Positions 24,768-34,025 of a stretch of DNA of 50,857 bases are shown here, one piece after another. The translations under genes were made by a program, and so were the position numbers. Within the stretch, counting starts at the first letter, position 1. Each line of letters begins with the position of its first letter. This DNA comes from Fibrobacter sp. Lineage in GTDB: Bacteria; Fibrobacterota; Fibrobacteria; Fibrobacterales; Fibrobacteraceae. A model generated the notes under the pieces. It ran no database searches. It saw nothing but the letters and a program-made list of their open reading frames with translations, and had not been told where the DNA came from. The DNA lies in contig JAKSIM010000019.1 of the NCBI GenBank assembly GCA_024398845.1, forward strand, positions 1-50,857, written 5' to 3'.

Positions 24768-25775
24768 ATGAGACTAAAACCCATCAAGCAAATCAACTGG
24801 ATGGAAATGTCCGGCCTTCTGGTCGGCGTTCTGTTCACTGTTGCCGTCATGGTGTTTGGAATCGTCCTTTATACGAAACTTTTTACCAGCGGAATGATTG
24901 GCGTCGAAGAGTACAAACTGCACAGTAGCTTCGAAAAGGCACTCGGCCTACGCCCTGGAACTCGTGTACAAATTAGCGGTGTGGACGTCGGTCAAATTTC
25001 GGGAATGAAAATTCAAAACGAAGGCGTCTTTATGGAATTTACCATTCGCAAGGAATTCCAGAACTGGATTACCGACAGCGCTGAAGTTTTCGCCATCCGT
25101 GACCAGAACGTAATTTCGGCGCGTGTTATTAACATTGACGTGCGTCGTGGCAAGGGACGCGTTTTGCAAGATGGTGAATTTTTGCCGCCCGGCAAGGCTC
25201 AAGATATCGAGACGGTTCTTGAAACGGCGAACCAGCTTTTGGGACGCGTAAACGAACTTATCGACGCTGCCGACACCCTAGTTCTTATGGCAATGGACAC
25301 GGCAACGACCATTGGCGCCTTGTTTGGATCTAGAACGTTGTACGATAACCTGAATAGACAGCTCAATCGTTTGGACAACATTACCTATGCAGGCAAAAAC
25401 GCATTGATCAAAACGAGCAACCTGCTAGACACTCTCAGCGTAACGATTCCTCCGCTAATCAATCACGTAGAAGGCATTACCGGAGACGTTTCGTCACTCA
25501 TGACGGACCTCAAGACGATGCCCGGGAAAATGGACAACCTATTTGGCGGCGCCGAAAGAATTTTGAATTCGCTTGACACAACCATGAACCGTGTCGACGG
25601 AATGGTTGACAACCTCGGCCTCATGACTTCCAATATTTCGGACTTTATGGAGACGACAGAAGGCACTCTGCAAAACGCAGACGACCTTATGGAAGGCATT
25701 TCGAACACCTGGCCATTTAGCAGGCATGTACCCAGCAAGGATTCCGTACCCTTTATGGTGGAGACTCTATGGTAA
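24768..25775 (+). CDS. MCE/MlaD-family lipid-transport protein
   Basis: The 335-residue protein has one N-terminal membrane span (about residues 16-37). It is followed by an MCE domain (about 45-130) with the typical GLRPGTRVQISGVDVGQI segment. The rest is predicted helical with many methionines, leucines and threonines, like the coiled C-terminal needles of MlaD-type proteins. It would act in the periplasm, ferrying phospholipids between membranes with an MlaE/MlaF transporter, whose genes are not visible here. The next gene overlaps it by seven bases. Confidence 0.85.
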   Translation: MRLKPIKQINWMEMSGLLVGVLFTVAVMVFGIVLYTKLFTSGMIGVEEYKLHSSFEKALGLRPGTRVQISGVDVGQISGMKIQNEGVFMEFTIRKEFQNWITDSAEVFAIRDQNVISARVINIDVRRGKGRVLQDGEFLPPGKAQDIETVLETANQLLGRVNELIDAADTLVLMAMDTATTIGALFGSRTLYDNLNRQLNRLDNITYAGKNALIKTSNLLDTLSVTIPPLINHVEGITGDVSSLMTDLKTMPGKMDNLFGGAERILNSLDTTMNRVDGMVDNLGLMTSNISDFMETTEGTLQNADDLMEGISNTWPFSRHVPSKDSVPFMVETLW

Positions 25776-26539
25776 AGCGCCTCGCCATACTCGCCTTACT
25801 CGGCCTTACCGCCTTTGCTAGCGCCTCGGAATCAGGCGTTCTCTCAGGCCGTGCCCAGCGCTCTCTAAGCGCAGGGAAATACGTCAAAGCTTACAACCAA
25901 CTTGAACGAGCTCTCGTCGCCACCCATAGGGAATCGGATCTTCTCTCGGAAGGCCGTATTTTGATAGCCTTGGCGCAGATTCGTACCCAAAGTTTAAATT
26001 TTGATATTGCCGATTCGCTCCTCGCCATGGTTCGCAAAGAAGCTTTGGACGTAAGCACCAAGACCAATTTGGAATCTGCAAAAATCGCACTTCTCAACGC
26101 ACGCGAAAAATACGGCGACGCTTTTAAGATATGTCAAAACGCCAACGCCGATTCCATTGACGAATCTGATGATATTTCCCAAGCGTCTTTCTACGCCGAG
26201 TGTGCCATAGCAAGCGCAGGCACCAGGCACAAAAAAGAAACAAAGAAATATTTGGACCAAACAGGCGACGTTACCGATACCGACGGCGGCTTTTACGCTT
26301 ATACAGCCGCTCAAGTCGCAGCCTTTGAAGGCAAAGCCAGTGCCGATTCGCTATTCCGCATTGCCGAAGCCAAATCAATACAGAGCAACAAGCCGTACAT
26401 AACAGCGACGATTCTCTACAAACGTTCCCAACTCAAGGGAATCTCCGATGCCAGTAAAAAGGACCTCAAGGAACGTTGCAAAAACGCTTTTGAACTGATG
26501 GGCCTTCCCAAAAACGCCAAACGTTGCGGCGAAAAATAA
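25769..26539 (+). CDS. Periplasmic TPR-like partner of the MCE protein
   Basis: The 256-residue product has a signal peptide (LAILALLGLTAFASA). Helical repeats follow, resembling tetratricopeptides (SLSAGKYVKAYNQLERAL and AKIALLNAREKYGDAFKI). Its ATG lies inside the end of the MCE gene, so the two are translationally coupled and probably act together. Its stop is directly next to the stop of the convergent gene, leaving no intergenic terminator. No named family recognised. Confidence 0.65.
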   Translation: MVKRLAILALLGLTAFASASESGVLSGRAQRSLSAGKYVKAYNQLERALVATHRESDLLSEGRILIALAQIRTQSLNFDIADSLLAMVRKEALDVSTKTNLESAKIALLNAREKYGDAFKICQNANADSIDESDDISQASFYAECAIASAGTRHKKETKKYLDQTGDVTDTDGGFYAYTAAQVAAFEGKASADSLFRIAEAKSIQSNKPYITATILYKRSQLKGISDASKKDLKERCKNAFELMGLPKNAKRCGEK

Positions 26540-27421
26540 TCAATTTAAAGAATCTGCCGGAGTCACTACAGAAGCGTCGGTGGCAGCCGCATTATTTGCC
26601 TCCGAAACCGAGGCACTATCTACAGAACCGTTTGCGGTATCAGCCGGAGCAACTTCAGGCTTTTTCATTTGCAATAAATGCTTGTAAGCAAGTTGCGGAT
26701 GAATTTTGCCATCGGAAAGTCCATCAATAACGCGCTTAATTTCATCGTAAGCAGGATCGTTCATTTTTTCTTGAAGAACGCCTGTATAGCCAAGCAGCTT
26801 ATAAGTTTTTGAATAAAAACTGCTGCGGAACTTTTTAAAGCGCGGTTGCATCACGTCGTTCAAAATCGTTTCAAGAGCCACTTCCATTTGCATGGTATCA
26901 AGTTCAAAACTGCGATAGATGGTACGAATATGGTCTGGAATTGTCGTATCGGGGCTATCGAAATAACGGCGCATCACGCGAGCGGCTTCGGCCCTATCCG
27001 GGTAAGGACCACGAGCCAGGCGGAGGGCGTAGTAAAGCGAAAGACGCCAATTTTCGGGGTAGACCTGCGACGCGCGGCGCAGCACCACAAAATCGGAGGT
27101 ATCGGTCGCGTTAATGGGAGTCACGCCCCCAACAAAGTAATAGGGAGTATAGAACAGGGAATCCAGTTCTGTCGCAAGGTTTGCCACGTGACCCAAATAA
27201 GCGTATTCCTTACCCGTGAGGTAGCTTTCTCCAAGCTCGGTAAGTCCCTTGATCCAAAAGAGACCCGCAACCGAAGCGTCATTGCCTGCAGCGATGTACC
27301 TTACCGAAGAAGCCTTCGGCAAAAAAGACTCGTCAAAATTCGTACTCGGGAGCGGCTTTGCAAAATGAAAAGCCACCGCAACGAGTGCAATTGCAAGTAC
27401 GATGCAGGCAAGAAATCGCAT
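26540..27421 (-). CDS. Secreted or membrane-anchored helical protein of unknown function
   Basis: The 293-residue product starts with a hydrophobic segment (FLACIVLAIALVAVAFHFA) that is a signal peptide or anchor. A helical domain follows, with TPR-like features around YPENWRLSLYYALRLARGPYP. The tail is Ala/Ser/Asp-rich. The ATG at 27421 has GGAGG eight bases before it; an earlier ATG at 27451 lies inside pyrF. It is the last gene of the ispA-dxs-pyrF transcript. I do not recognise the family. Confidence 0.6.
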   Translation of the reverse strand: MRFLACIVLAIALVAVAFHFAKPLPSTNFDESFLPKASSVRYIAAGNDASVAGLFWIKGLTELGESYLTGKEYAYLGHVANLATELDSLFYTPYYFVGGVTPINATDTSDFVVLRRASQVYPENWRLSLYYALRLARGPYPDRAEAARVMRRYFDSPDTTIPDHIRTIYRSFELDTMQMEVALETILNDVMQPRFKKFRSSFYSKTYKLLGYTGVLQEKMNDPAYDEIKRVIDGLSDGKIHPQLAYKHLLQMKKPEVAPADTANGSVDSASVSEANNAAATDASVVTPADSLN

Positions 27422-27438
27422 GGTTCTGCCTCCAGGAA

Positions 27439-28323
27439 TTAAATGGCGCAAGCCTCTGCGAGACGCTCGAGAGCGTCAATGCAATCGTTTGCGAAGTTCG
27501 CCGGAGTATTGTTGCGCTGCCAGGCAAAGTTCAAGCCGCTGCTGCTATTAAGCACGTGGAACTTGCGCTTGCCACCGGCATGAGCAATAGCGGTAAGCAC
27601 AGTCTTTGCGTCACCGCCCTGTCCACCAGGGACACCCGGAATAGACACGCCCGGAATGAGGAACGGAATTTCGTGACCCTTGGCAGAGCAATAGGCCGTA
27701 ATCTGTTCCAGTTCTTCGGGGTGCGTTGCGCCAACGACGGCACCAAGGTAACCGAGGCTTCCGTCCCATTCCATTATCTTGTCTGCAACAGAATAGAAGG
27801 CTTGGGCAATATCGCGCGGATCATCGCTGCGAACCACCTGCATATCTTGGAAGTCATGAGCGCCCTTGTTGCTTGTACGGAGCAGCACATAGGCGCCATT
27901 CTCCGAATTTTCACGAATAAACGGGCCCACAGAATCAGCGCCCATCCAGGGCGAAACCGTCACAGCGTCAGCCTTGTACACATCGTAAGCGGCATTAGCA
28001 TAAGCGGCACTGGATTTACCAATGTCTCCGCGCTTGGCATCGAGAATCACCGGGATACCCGCGCTCTTGTAGGCTTCAATGAGTTCCTGAAGTACAAGCA
28101 TCGCCTGCACGCTCACGCATTCGTAATAAGCGCTGTTCGGCTTCACCACGGCTGGCTGCACATTGCGCTTGAGGGCACATTCCAAAATTTCAAGGTAAAA
28201 ACGCTTAATCTTTTCTTCGGCGCTACCTTCAAGCGGAATGAGCTTGAGCACGGGGTCCATGCCCATGCAAACCGGATTGCCGCACTTGGCAATACGCTGT
28301 TCTAGGCGGTCATGAAAATTCAT
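27439..28323 (-). CDS. pyrF: Orotidine 5'-phosphate decarboxylase, type 2
   Basis: The 294-residue enzyme catalyses the last step of UMP synthesis in the cytoplasm. VILDAKRGDIGKSS carries the catalytic Lys-Asp pairs, and the barrel continues to FLIPGVSIPGVPGGQGGD, the phosphate-binding end. The length and sequence match the group 2 branch. Its ATG overlaps the stop of the upstream methyltransferase by one base (TAATG), with AAGGAGG about ten bases before it. Confidence 0.92.
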   Translation of the reverse strand: MNFHDRLEQRIAKCGNPVCMGMDPVLKLIPLEGSAEEKIKRFYLEILECALKRNVQPAVVKPNSAYYECVSVQAMLVLQELIEAYKSAGIPVILDAKRGDIGKSSAAYANAAYDVYKADAVTVSPWMGADSVGPFIRENSENGAYVLLRTSNKGAHDFQDMQVVRSDDPRDIAQAFYSVADKIMEWDGSLGYLGAVVGATHPEELEQITAYCSAKGHEIPFLIPGVSIPGVPGGQGGDAKTVLTAIAHAGGKRKFHVLNSSSGLNFAWQRNNTPANFANDCIDALERLAEACAI

Positions 28324-29576
28324 TACTTCAAAGCCTCCTTAATCTGGGCGGCTTCATAAGAGAGAATGCCATGGGCCACAGACACATTGAGGGATTCGAG
28401 TTCGCTACTCATCGGAATCTTGACAGTTTCATCGGCAAGTTCAATGAGATGCGGATTCGTGCCGGCGCCTTCGTTACCCACAAGGAACGCCATTTTGCGA
28501 AGCTTGTGAGGCGGAATTTCGGTAAGGCTCTGCTTGGCGTGCAAATCCGTAGCGATAACGGTATAGCCCTTGCTGTGAAGGAAGTTGATATGTTCCACCA
28601 TGTCGATATCGAATTCAAACGGCACGCGAAGGAAAGTGCCACTGGAACCGCGAACCACCTTCGGGTTGAACGGGCTCACCGTGCCACGGCCAAGCACCAT
28701 GCCATCGGAATTAAAGCCAAGGCTCGTACGGAAAAGCGTACCCAGGTTACCCGGATCCTGCACAGCATCCACCAACGTAAGAACGCTACGGCTCTGGTCA
28801 TAGTTCGGCTTGGTATTTGCAATACGGCAGTGAGCAATAATACCCTGCGGGGTCATGGTCGAAGAGAGCTGCTTCATCTGATCGGCGGTCAGCATGTGAA
28901 GCGTGATTTCGGCATCGTTAATCTTTTCGATGAGTTCTTCGTCTTCAAAACCTTCAACGGCATAAACGGCAATAACGACTTCGCGATGCTTGGTCACAAG
29001 TTCGTACACCACATGCACGCCTTCACCAAGGAAGCGGCCTTCGCGTTCGCGTCCCTTTTCGGTCGTAAGAGCCAAAAGCTTTTTGAACCAAGGCGGATTA
29101 GATACAGGGTCTTCGACAGCGGCGGCCTGCGCGGCGCGTGCTTCGAGAGCGGTTTCATCCAAAGTTTCGTCACCGACCATCTCGGCTTTCTGTTCCGGGC
29201 GCTGGCGGTAAACCGGCGTATGCTCGTCCGGATTAAAACTGCGGAACGAACGGTCACCATCGCGGCCACCAAAACGGCCACGACCACCAAAGCGTCCGCC
29301 ATCGCGACCACCAAACGGCTTGTCGCCAAAACGACGAGGACGGCGTTCGCGGTCAAAGCGACCTTCGCCATCATGACGGCTTCCATCTTCACGGAGTCCA
29401 CGGGCGCCACGCGGGCGATCCCCACGGAACGGACGGTCGCCAAAATTACGGCCTTCACCGGCTTCACGACGTTCGCGATCTTCACGCGGATGACGTTCAT
29501 CTTTCTTCTCGCTCACCCCGAACTTGCGGTCAAAGGTGGATCTTACTGTACGCTGCGGCTTGTTTTCTTCGCTCAT
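28323..29576 (-). CDS. SPOUT (TrmH/RlmB-type) rRNA 2'-O-methyltransferase with disordered Arg/Gly N-terminus
   Basis: The 417-residue protein has an N-terminal region of about 140 residues rich in Arg, Gly, Asp and Phe (RGG-like), probably RNA-binding and unstructured. A substrate-binding domain follows, then a SPOUT methyltransferase domain. The knot motifs are visible: NLGTLFRTSLGFNSDGMVLG, FLVGNEGAGTNPHL and the final SLNVSVAHGILSYEA. It uses S-adenosylmethionine to methylate rRNA or tRNA ribose; the target is not evident. Its ATG overlaps the dxs stop (ATGA). Confidence 0.85.
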   Translation of the reverse strand: MSEENKPQRTVRSTFDRKFGVSEKKDERHPREDRERREAGEGRNFGDRPFRGDRPRGARGLREDGSRHDGEGRFDRERRPRRFGDKPFGGRDGGRFGGRGRFGGRDGDRSFRSFNPDEHTPVYRQRPEQKAEMVGDETLDETALEARAAQAAAVEDPVSNPPWFKKLLALTTEKGREREGRFLGEGVHVVYELVTKHREVVIAVYAVEGFEDEELIEKINDAEITLHMLTADQMKQLSSTMTPQGIIAHCRIANTKPNYDQSRSVLTLVDAVQDPGNLGTLFRTSLGFNSDGMVLGRGTVSPFNPKVVRGSSGTFLRVPFEFDIDMVEHINFLHSKGYTVIATDLHAKQSLTEIPPHKLRKMAFLVGNEGAGTNPHLIELADETVKIPMSSELESLNVSVAHGILSYEAAQIKEALK

Positions 29577-31441
29577 AATTTTTCCATCAGTTGTTTGGCG
29601 ACGGATTCCCCGTCAATTTTTAAAAGTTTGTACAAATCCTGGATATTGCCCTGTTCCACAAAACTATCCGGGAGCCCGAACCGGAACAACTTCTTGTCCG
29701 TGTATCCGAGGTCGGTCAAAAGGTCCAGAACGGCGGAACCATAGCCGCCAATTCGGGTATTGTCTTCCAGAGTGACAATGACCTTGTGGGAATCAAAGAG
29801 GCTGCGGTAACAATCCTCATCCAAGGGCTTGATAAAGCGGGCATCCACGAGCGTCGGGCTGTATCCGTTTTGCTTCAAGACCTCTGCAGTCTTCTTCAAT
29901 TCATTCGTCATAAAGCCTGCGCCAAGGAGCAGGATGTCTTTACCCTGTTCCAAAATCTTCGGGCGTTTCGCATCGAAGGTTTCGGCAGGTTCGGCAAGCT
30001 CTTCGGCAAGAGCCGTGCCTCGAGGATAGCGGATAGCGACAGGGCCTTCCATGTTGATGGAGGCAGTTATCATATCCCTCAATTCATTTTCGTTACTGGG
30101 AGCCATAAGCGTAAGCCCAGGAACTGTACGCAAGAACGATAGGTCAAAGGTGCCATGGTGCGTTGGGCCGTCAGCGCCGACAAGGCCCGCTCGGTCGAGG
30201 ACTAGCACCACATGCAAATTCTGCAGCGCAATGTCGTGGATAATCTGGTCGTACGCACGCTGCATAAAGGAGGAATAAATAGCGACGACAGGCACAACAC
30301 CATCGCAAGCGAGGCCCGCAGCGAACGTAACCGCATGTTCCTCGGCAATGCCCACGTCAATCACGCGATCCGGAAGTTCCTTAGCCACAATGTCCATGCC
30401 ACAACCCGTAGGCATCGCCGCAGTGATGCCCATGATGCGGTTGTCCTTTTTCGCAAGTTCCAGCAAGGTATTGCCGAACACGCTCGTAAGCGACGGGTTC
30501 TTTTTGCCGGGCGCAAGCGGAAGGCCGCTCTCCGGGTCAAAAGGCCCGCAACCATGGAACTTGGTCGGGTTCTTCTCGGCAGCGTCGAGACCACGGCCCT
30601 TCTCGGTAAGCACGTGAACCAGGCACGGGCCCGGCTGGTGCTTTACACGTTCCAGAATCATGATGAGCTCGTTAATATCGTGGCCATCGATTGGGCCAAA
30701 GTAACGAATGCCTAAATCTTCAAAGAACGTCCCCGGCTTCACGGCATTCTTCGCCGCATTCTCGACCTGCAAAAAGAGGTCGCGGAATCGGGAACCCAAA
30801 ATACCCGGAAGTCGCTTCATCAAGCGGTCCAGGTCAGAGCGCATCTTGTTGTAAACCGGGTCCGAAATCACGCGGTTCAAGTACTTGCTAAAGCCGCCCA
30901 CATTCGGGGCAATGCTCATCTTGTTATCGTTCAAGATGATGGTCATGTTCTGCTTTGCAAGGCCCGCGTTATTCAAGGCTTCGTAAGCCATACCGCCAGT
31001 CATGGAGCCATCGCCAATAATCGCAACCACGTTGTTGTTACGTTCAAAGTGGTTTCGGGCCACTGCAAAACCGAGCGCCGCCGAAATGGAGGTCGTCGCG
31101 TGCCCCGCGCCAAAGCAATCGTATTCACTTTCGTAGCGTTTTAAAAAGCCCGAAATACCATTCTGCTGGCGAAGCGTATCGAACCTGTCGTAACGGCCCG
31201 TCAAAAGCTTATGCACGTAAGCCTGGTGGCCAACGTCCCATACGAGCTTATCATCGGGAGCGTTAAACACATAGTGAAGCGCAAGCGTCAGTTCAACAAC
31301 GCCAAGACTAGAAGCCAGGTGACCGCCATGCTTGGCGACCTGGCCAATAATAGTCTCACGCACCTGCGCAGCGAGGCTATAAAGTTCCTCTACAGAACAA
31401 TGCTTAATGTCTTGTGGGGACTTTACGTCTTTCAGTTCCAT
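29573..31441 (-). CDS. dxs: 1-deoxy-D-xylulose-5-phosphate synthase
   Basis: The 622-residue enzyme condenses pyruvate and glyceraldehyde 3-phosphate with thiamine diphosphate. This is the first step of the MEP isoprenoid pathway. The cofactor motif GDGSMTGGMAYEALNN, the HDINELIMIL region, IAEEHAVTFAAGLA with the catalytic glutamate and the C-terminal transketolase domain are all present at normal length. Its start overlaps the ispA stop by one base (TAATG). Together they supply polyprenyl precursors. Confidence 0.96.
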   Translation of the reverse strand: MELKDVKSPQDIKHCSVEELYSLAAQVRETIIGQVAKHGGHLASSLGVVELTLALHYVFNAPDDKLVWDVGHQAYVHKLLTGRYDRFDTLRQQNGISGFLKRYESEYDCFGAGHATTSISAALGFAVARNHFERNNNVVAIIGDGSMTGGMAYEALNNAGLAKQNMTIILNDNKMSIAPNVGGFSKYLNRVISDPVYNKMRSDLDRLMKRLPGILGSRFRDLFLQVENAAKNAVKPGTFFEDLGIRYFGPIDGHDINELIMILERVKHQPGPCLVHVLTEKGRGLDAAEKNPTKFHGCGPFDPESGLPLAPGKKNPSLTSVFGNTLLELAKKDNRIMGITAAMPTGCGMDIVAKELPDRVIDVGIAEEHAVTFAAGLACDGVVPVVAIYSSFMQRAYDQIIHDIALQNLHVVLVLDRAGLVGADGPTHHGTFDLSFLRTVPGLTLMAPSNENELRDMITASINMEGPVAIRYPRGTALAEELAEPAETFDAKRPKILEQGKDILLLGAGFMTNELKKTAEVLKQNGYSPTLVDARFIKPLDEDCYRSLFDSHKVIVTLEDNTRIGGYGSAVLDLLTDLGYTDKKLFRFGLPDSFVEQGNIQDLYKLLKIDGESVAKQLMEKL

Positions 31442-32328
31442 TACTTAACCCGAGTAATAATGAAGGCCGCAATAGAGCGGAGGATACTTGTATCGCAAGA
31501 AAGACCATCCAACACGCGGACAGATTCTTCGTAGAGTTCCTTTGCGCGTTCTCTGGACTTTTCGAGACCCATGATAGACGGATAGGTGGCCTTACCCTTT
31601 TCGACATCGGAACCGGCATCCTTGCCCAGTTCCTCGGTCGTAGAGACAATGTCCAGAATATCGTCCACAATCTGGAAGGCAAGCCCAATGGAGCGACCGT
31701 ACTTGCGGATAATTTCCATGTTCTCTTCGCTAGCACCGGCGAGCAAGGCGCCCACCAAAAGCGAAGCCTCGATGAGGGCCGCCGTCTTGTGGTAGTGAAT
31801 GTAGTCCACGATTTCGAGGTCCACTTCCTTGCCTTCGCACTCGATGTCGGTCATTTCGCCACCGATCATACCATAGGTGCCAAGCAGGTGGGCCAAAGTT
31901 TCAATAGCCTTGGCGTTACCCGTTTTGCCCATGAGCTCAAAAGCCTGCACGCAAAGGGCGTCCCCAGCCATCACGGCGGTAGATTCGCCAAACTTCTTGT
32001 GGCTCGTGAGCTTACCACGGCGATAGTCGTCGTTATCAACGCACGGCAGGTCATCGTGGATAAGGCTAAAGGTATGGAGCATTTCAAGGGCGCTCGTCGC
32101 ATACCAAATGGTATCGCCTTTACCGCCAAACATGTCAAAGGCTGCCTTTACAAGTCCCGGGCGTAAACGCTTGCCGCCCGCGAACATAGAGTAGCGCATA
32201 GCCTCGTGCAAGCGACTCGGACGGTCGCTCACCGGAGGAAGGTGTTCATCAAACTTTGCTTCCGCTTCTTTTGCGATGCGGGCAAGATATTCCTGAGCAA
32301 TAACTGCTTCTTTTTCAATAGATTGCAT
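31441..32328 (-). CDS. ispA: Farnesyl/geranyl diphosphate synthase (short-chain polyprenyl synthase)
   Basis: The 295-residue enzyme has both aspartate-rich motifs: HDDLPCVDNDDYRRGKLT and FQIVDDILD. GGKRLRPGL lies near the N-terminus. It makes C15 or C20 diphosphates by successive addition of isopentenyl diphosphate. A TTG at 32337 extends the frame slightly; the ATG at 32328 is preferred. TATCTT lies eight bases upstream, possibly a near-leaderless promoter. It heads an operon with dxs. Confidence 0.93.
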   Translation of the reverse strand: MQSIEKEAVIAQEYLARIAKEAEAKFDEHLPPVSDRPSRLHEAMRYSMFAGGKRLRPGLVKAAFDMFGGKGDTIWYATSALEMLHTFSLIHDDLPCVDNDDYRRGKLTSHKKFGESTAVMAGDALCVQAFELMGKTGNAKAIETLAHLLGTYGMIGGEMTDIECEGKEVDLEIVDYIHYHKTAALIEASLLVGALLAGASEENMEIIRKYGRSIGLAFQIVDDILDIVSTTEELGKDAGSDVEKGKATYPSIMGLEKSRERAKELYEESVRVLDGLSCDTSILRSIAAFIITRVK

Positions 32329-32375
32329 ACACACCAAAGATACTTAATTCCTGGTGTTCTTGAAAGGGCTAGACC

Positions 32376-34025
32376 CTAGAAAAGGACGCCGTAAAGCGTT
32401 ACATCGTCGATGTAGAATTCAGAACCGCCATTCACAAAGATATGGAACTGGCGAACCTTATCCTTGGTGACCTCCCAAGAGGTGGAACAGTCCTTCATCT
32501 CCTGAGCATTCACACAAAGATCCGAAGGTTTCAGCACATAGCGCTTCCAATTAGGGGTCAAGGCAAGCCAATCGCTAGCAGCCTTGTGCGAAGTCTTCAT
32601 TGCTTCCGAAATGACATCCCAGTTTTCAAAAGCCATGCGGATATCACCATCGCCCTTGGCGTAGAACACCAAAGAATCGAGAGAGTAAAGGTTCCAAGCA
32701 ATCTTGTCGCTGAACATGGTTCCAAGCAAGGCCCAAGCAGGTCCCTTTTCGGCCGTCAAGGAATACTTTCCGTGGAATACGTTTCCGCGCTTAGAATCCT
32801 TTTCAATGCCATCGGAAGCATCTGCCGGAGTAATCTTGGAGCCCAGGGAATCCGCACTGCAATACCACCCGTCCATGGCGCCTTCAAAATCCTGCAATAC
32901 CATGACCGGCGGGATAAAGTCCATAGAATACTGGTCAAGCACAATCGTTTCGGTTACGTACAAACTATCGTAAAGACCCGTATAGACATACAGTTTCAGC
33001 GAGTCTTCGGCAGGCAAGCCCGGAATTACGAAGTTCCCCATATAATCGGTTTTTACGAGAACATCGAGGCCGTACACGCCCACCCAAGAGAAGAACATAC
33101 CCGTCATTAGAGAAACACGACTCGAAAGCGACGCTGCACCAAGCAATTCAATCGTATCGAGTTCAGCAATCTCTTTTACCGTCAAAACCTTGCTATAGGC
33201 AAAACCCGTTTGCGTTACCGTAAGGCGATAAGTACCAGACTTGGGCAAATCAAACGAGAACTTACCTTCGGCATCAGCAGACTCATCGGCTTCAACAATC
33301 GACATCTGAACTGCGGCCTTTGGAGCCTTGGCATCAACTTCACGGAGAGCAGCCACCGCATATGCTGCCGGAGTTCCATCGATAAGAGCCACAAAATGAG
33401 CTCCATCTTCTTTAGGCTTTGCCGTATCCTTTACCATAACTTCTACAGTCTCATTCTGGTAAGAATTAAGCTTCACGCGCTTGGTAGCGATTACGTCATG
33501 TTTTTTATCGCTAACAAAGTAAAGTTTCAAGGAGTCGTTTGACGGCAATGACGGCATTGCAAAGTTGCCCAGAGAGTCAGACTTGACCATCACGTCCAAG
33601 CCCTGGACACCAATCCAAACAAAGTCACTTCCAGAAGGAACCGTCACCGCACCAGACACCGAGGCCGTCGGCGAAAGTTCAAGAGTATCGACATCATCGA
33701 GTTCAGCGCCCGTAAATACACGCGAGAATGCAGCTCCGCCATGTACAATCGTCAAGCGGAACGACTCCCCAGCCTTAAAGTCCAACGAGAACTTACCCGA
33801 TTCATCGGCATATTCATCGGCCTGGACCATCGCATTTTCGGGAGTATATTCGCGAACCGTGAAATCGACCTTACGTACAGCCACACTGGCAAACGATGCA
33901 GGAGCACCATCGACCACGGCTACAATACCATTAGTCGTTTCGCTACCGGGACCACCGGCAACTTCACTACTTGAACAGCCCCAAACGAGGAGCAGCCAAG
34001 GCAGGAGCAAAGCTAAACGTTTCAT
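32376..34025 (-). CDS. Lipoprotein with two carboxypeptidase-regulatory-like domains and a CBM-like C-terminal domain
   Basis: The 549-residue protein has a lipoprotein signal peptide (lipobox VWGC, Cys17). Two similar halves of beta-sandwich type follow (about residues 30-180 and 200-370). Each carries ADE-ADExGKFSxD-type segments and the repeated SxxSLKLYxxS pattern of CarboxypepD_reg-like domains. The last 180 residues (VMVLQDFEGAMDGWY to FYIDDVTLYGV) resemble the CBM11/CIA30-like galactose-binding fold. It is probably a surface carbohydrate-binding lipoprotein. Its ATG overlaps the stop of the TIGR02147 gene (ATGA), so the pair is co-translated. Confidence 0.72.
   Translation of the reverse strand: MKRLALLLPWLLLVWGCSSSEVAGGPGSETTNGIVAVVDGAPASFASVAVRKVDFTVREYTPENAMVQADEYADESGKFSLDFKAGESFRLTIVHGGAAFSRVFTGAELDDVDTLELSPTASVSGAVTVPSGSDFVWIGVQGLDVMVKSDSLGNFAMPSLPSNDSLKLYFVSDKKHDVIATKRVKLNSYQNETVEVMVKDTAKPKEDGAHFVALIDGTPAAYAVAALREVDAKAPKAAVQMSIVEADESADAEGKFSFDLPKSGTYRLTVTQTGFAYSKVLTVKEIAELDTIELLGAASLSSRVSLMTGMFFSWVGVYGLDVLVKTDYMGNFVIPGLPAEDSLKLYVYTGLYDSLYVTETIVLDQYSMDFIPPVMVLQDFEGAMDGWYCSADSLGSKITPADASDGIEKDSKRGNVFHGKYSLTAEKGPAWALLGTMFSDKIAWNLYSLDSLVFYAKGDGDIRMAFENWDVISEAMKTSHKAASDWLALTPNWKRYVLKPSDLCVNAQEMKDCSTSWEVTKDKVRQFHIFVNGGSEFYIDDVTLYGVLF

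Noticed and set aside
28371..29744. 457-codon plus-strand frame opposite the methyltransferase
   Set aside because: Shadow frame; the SPOUT motifs are on the minus strand.
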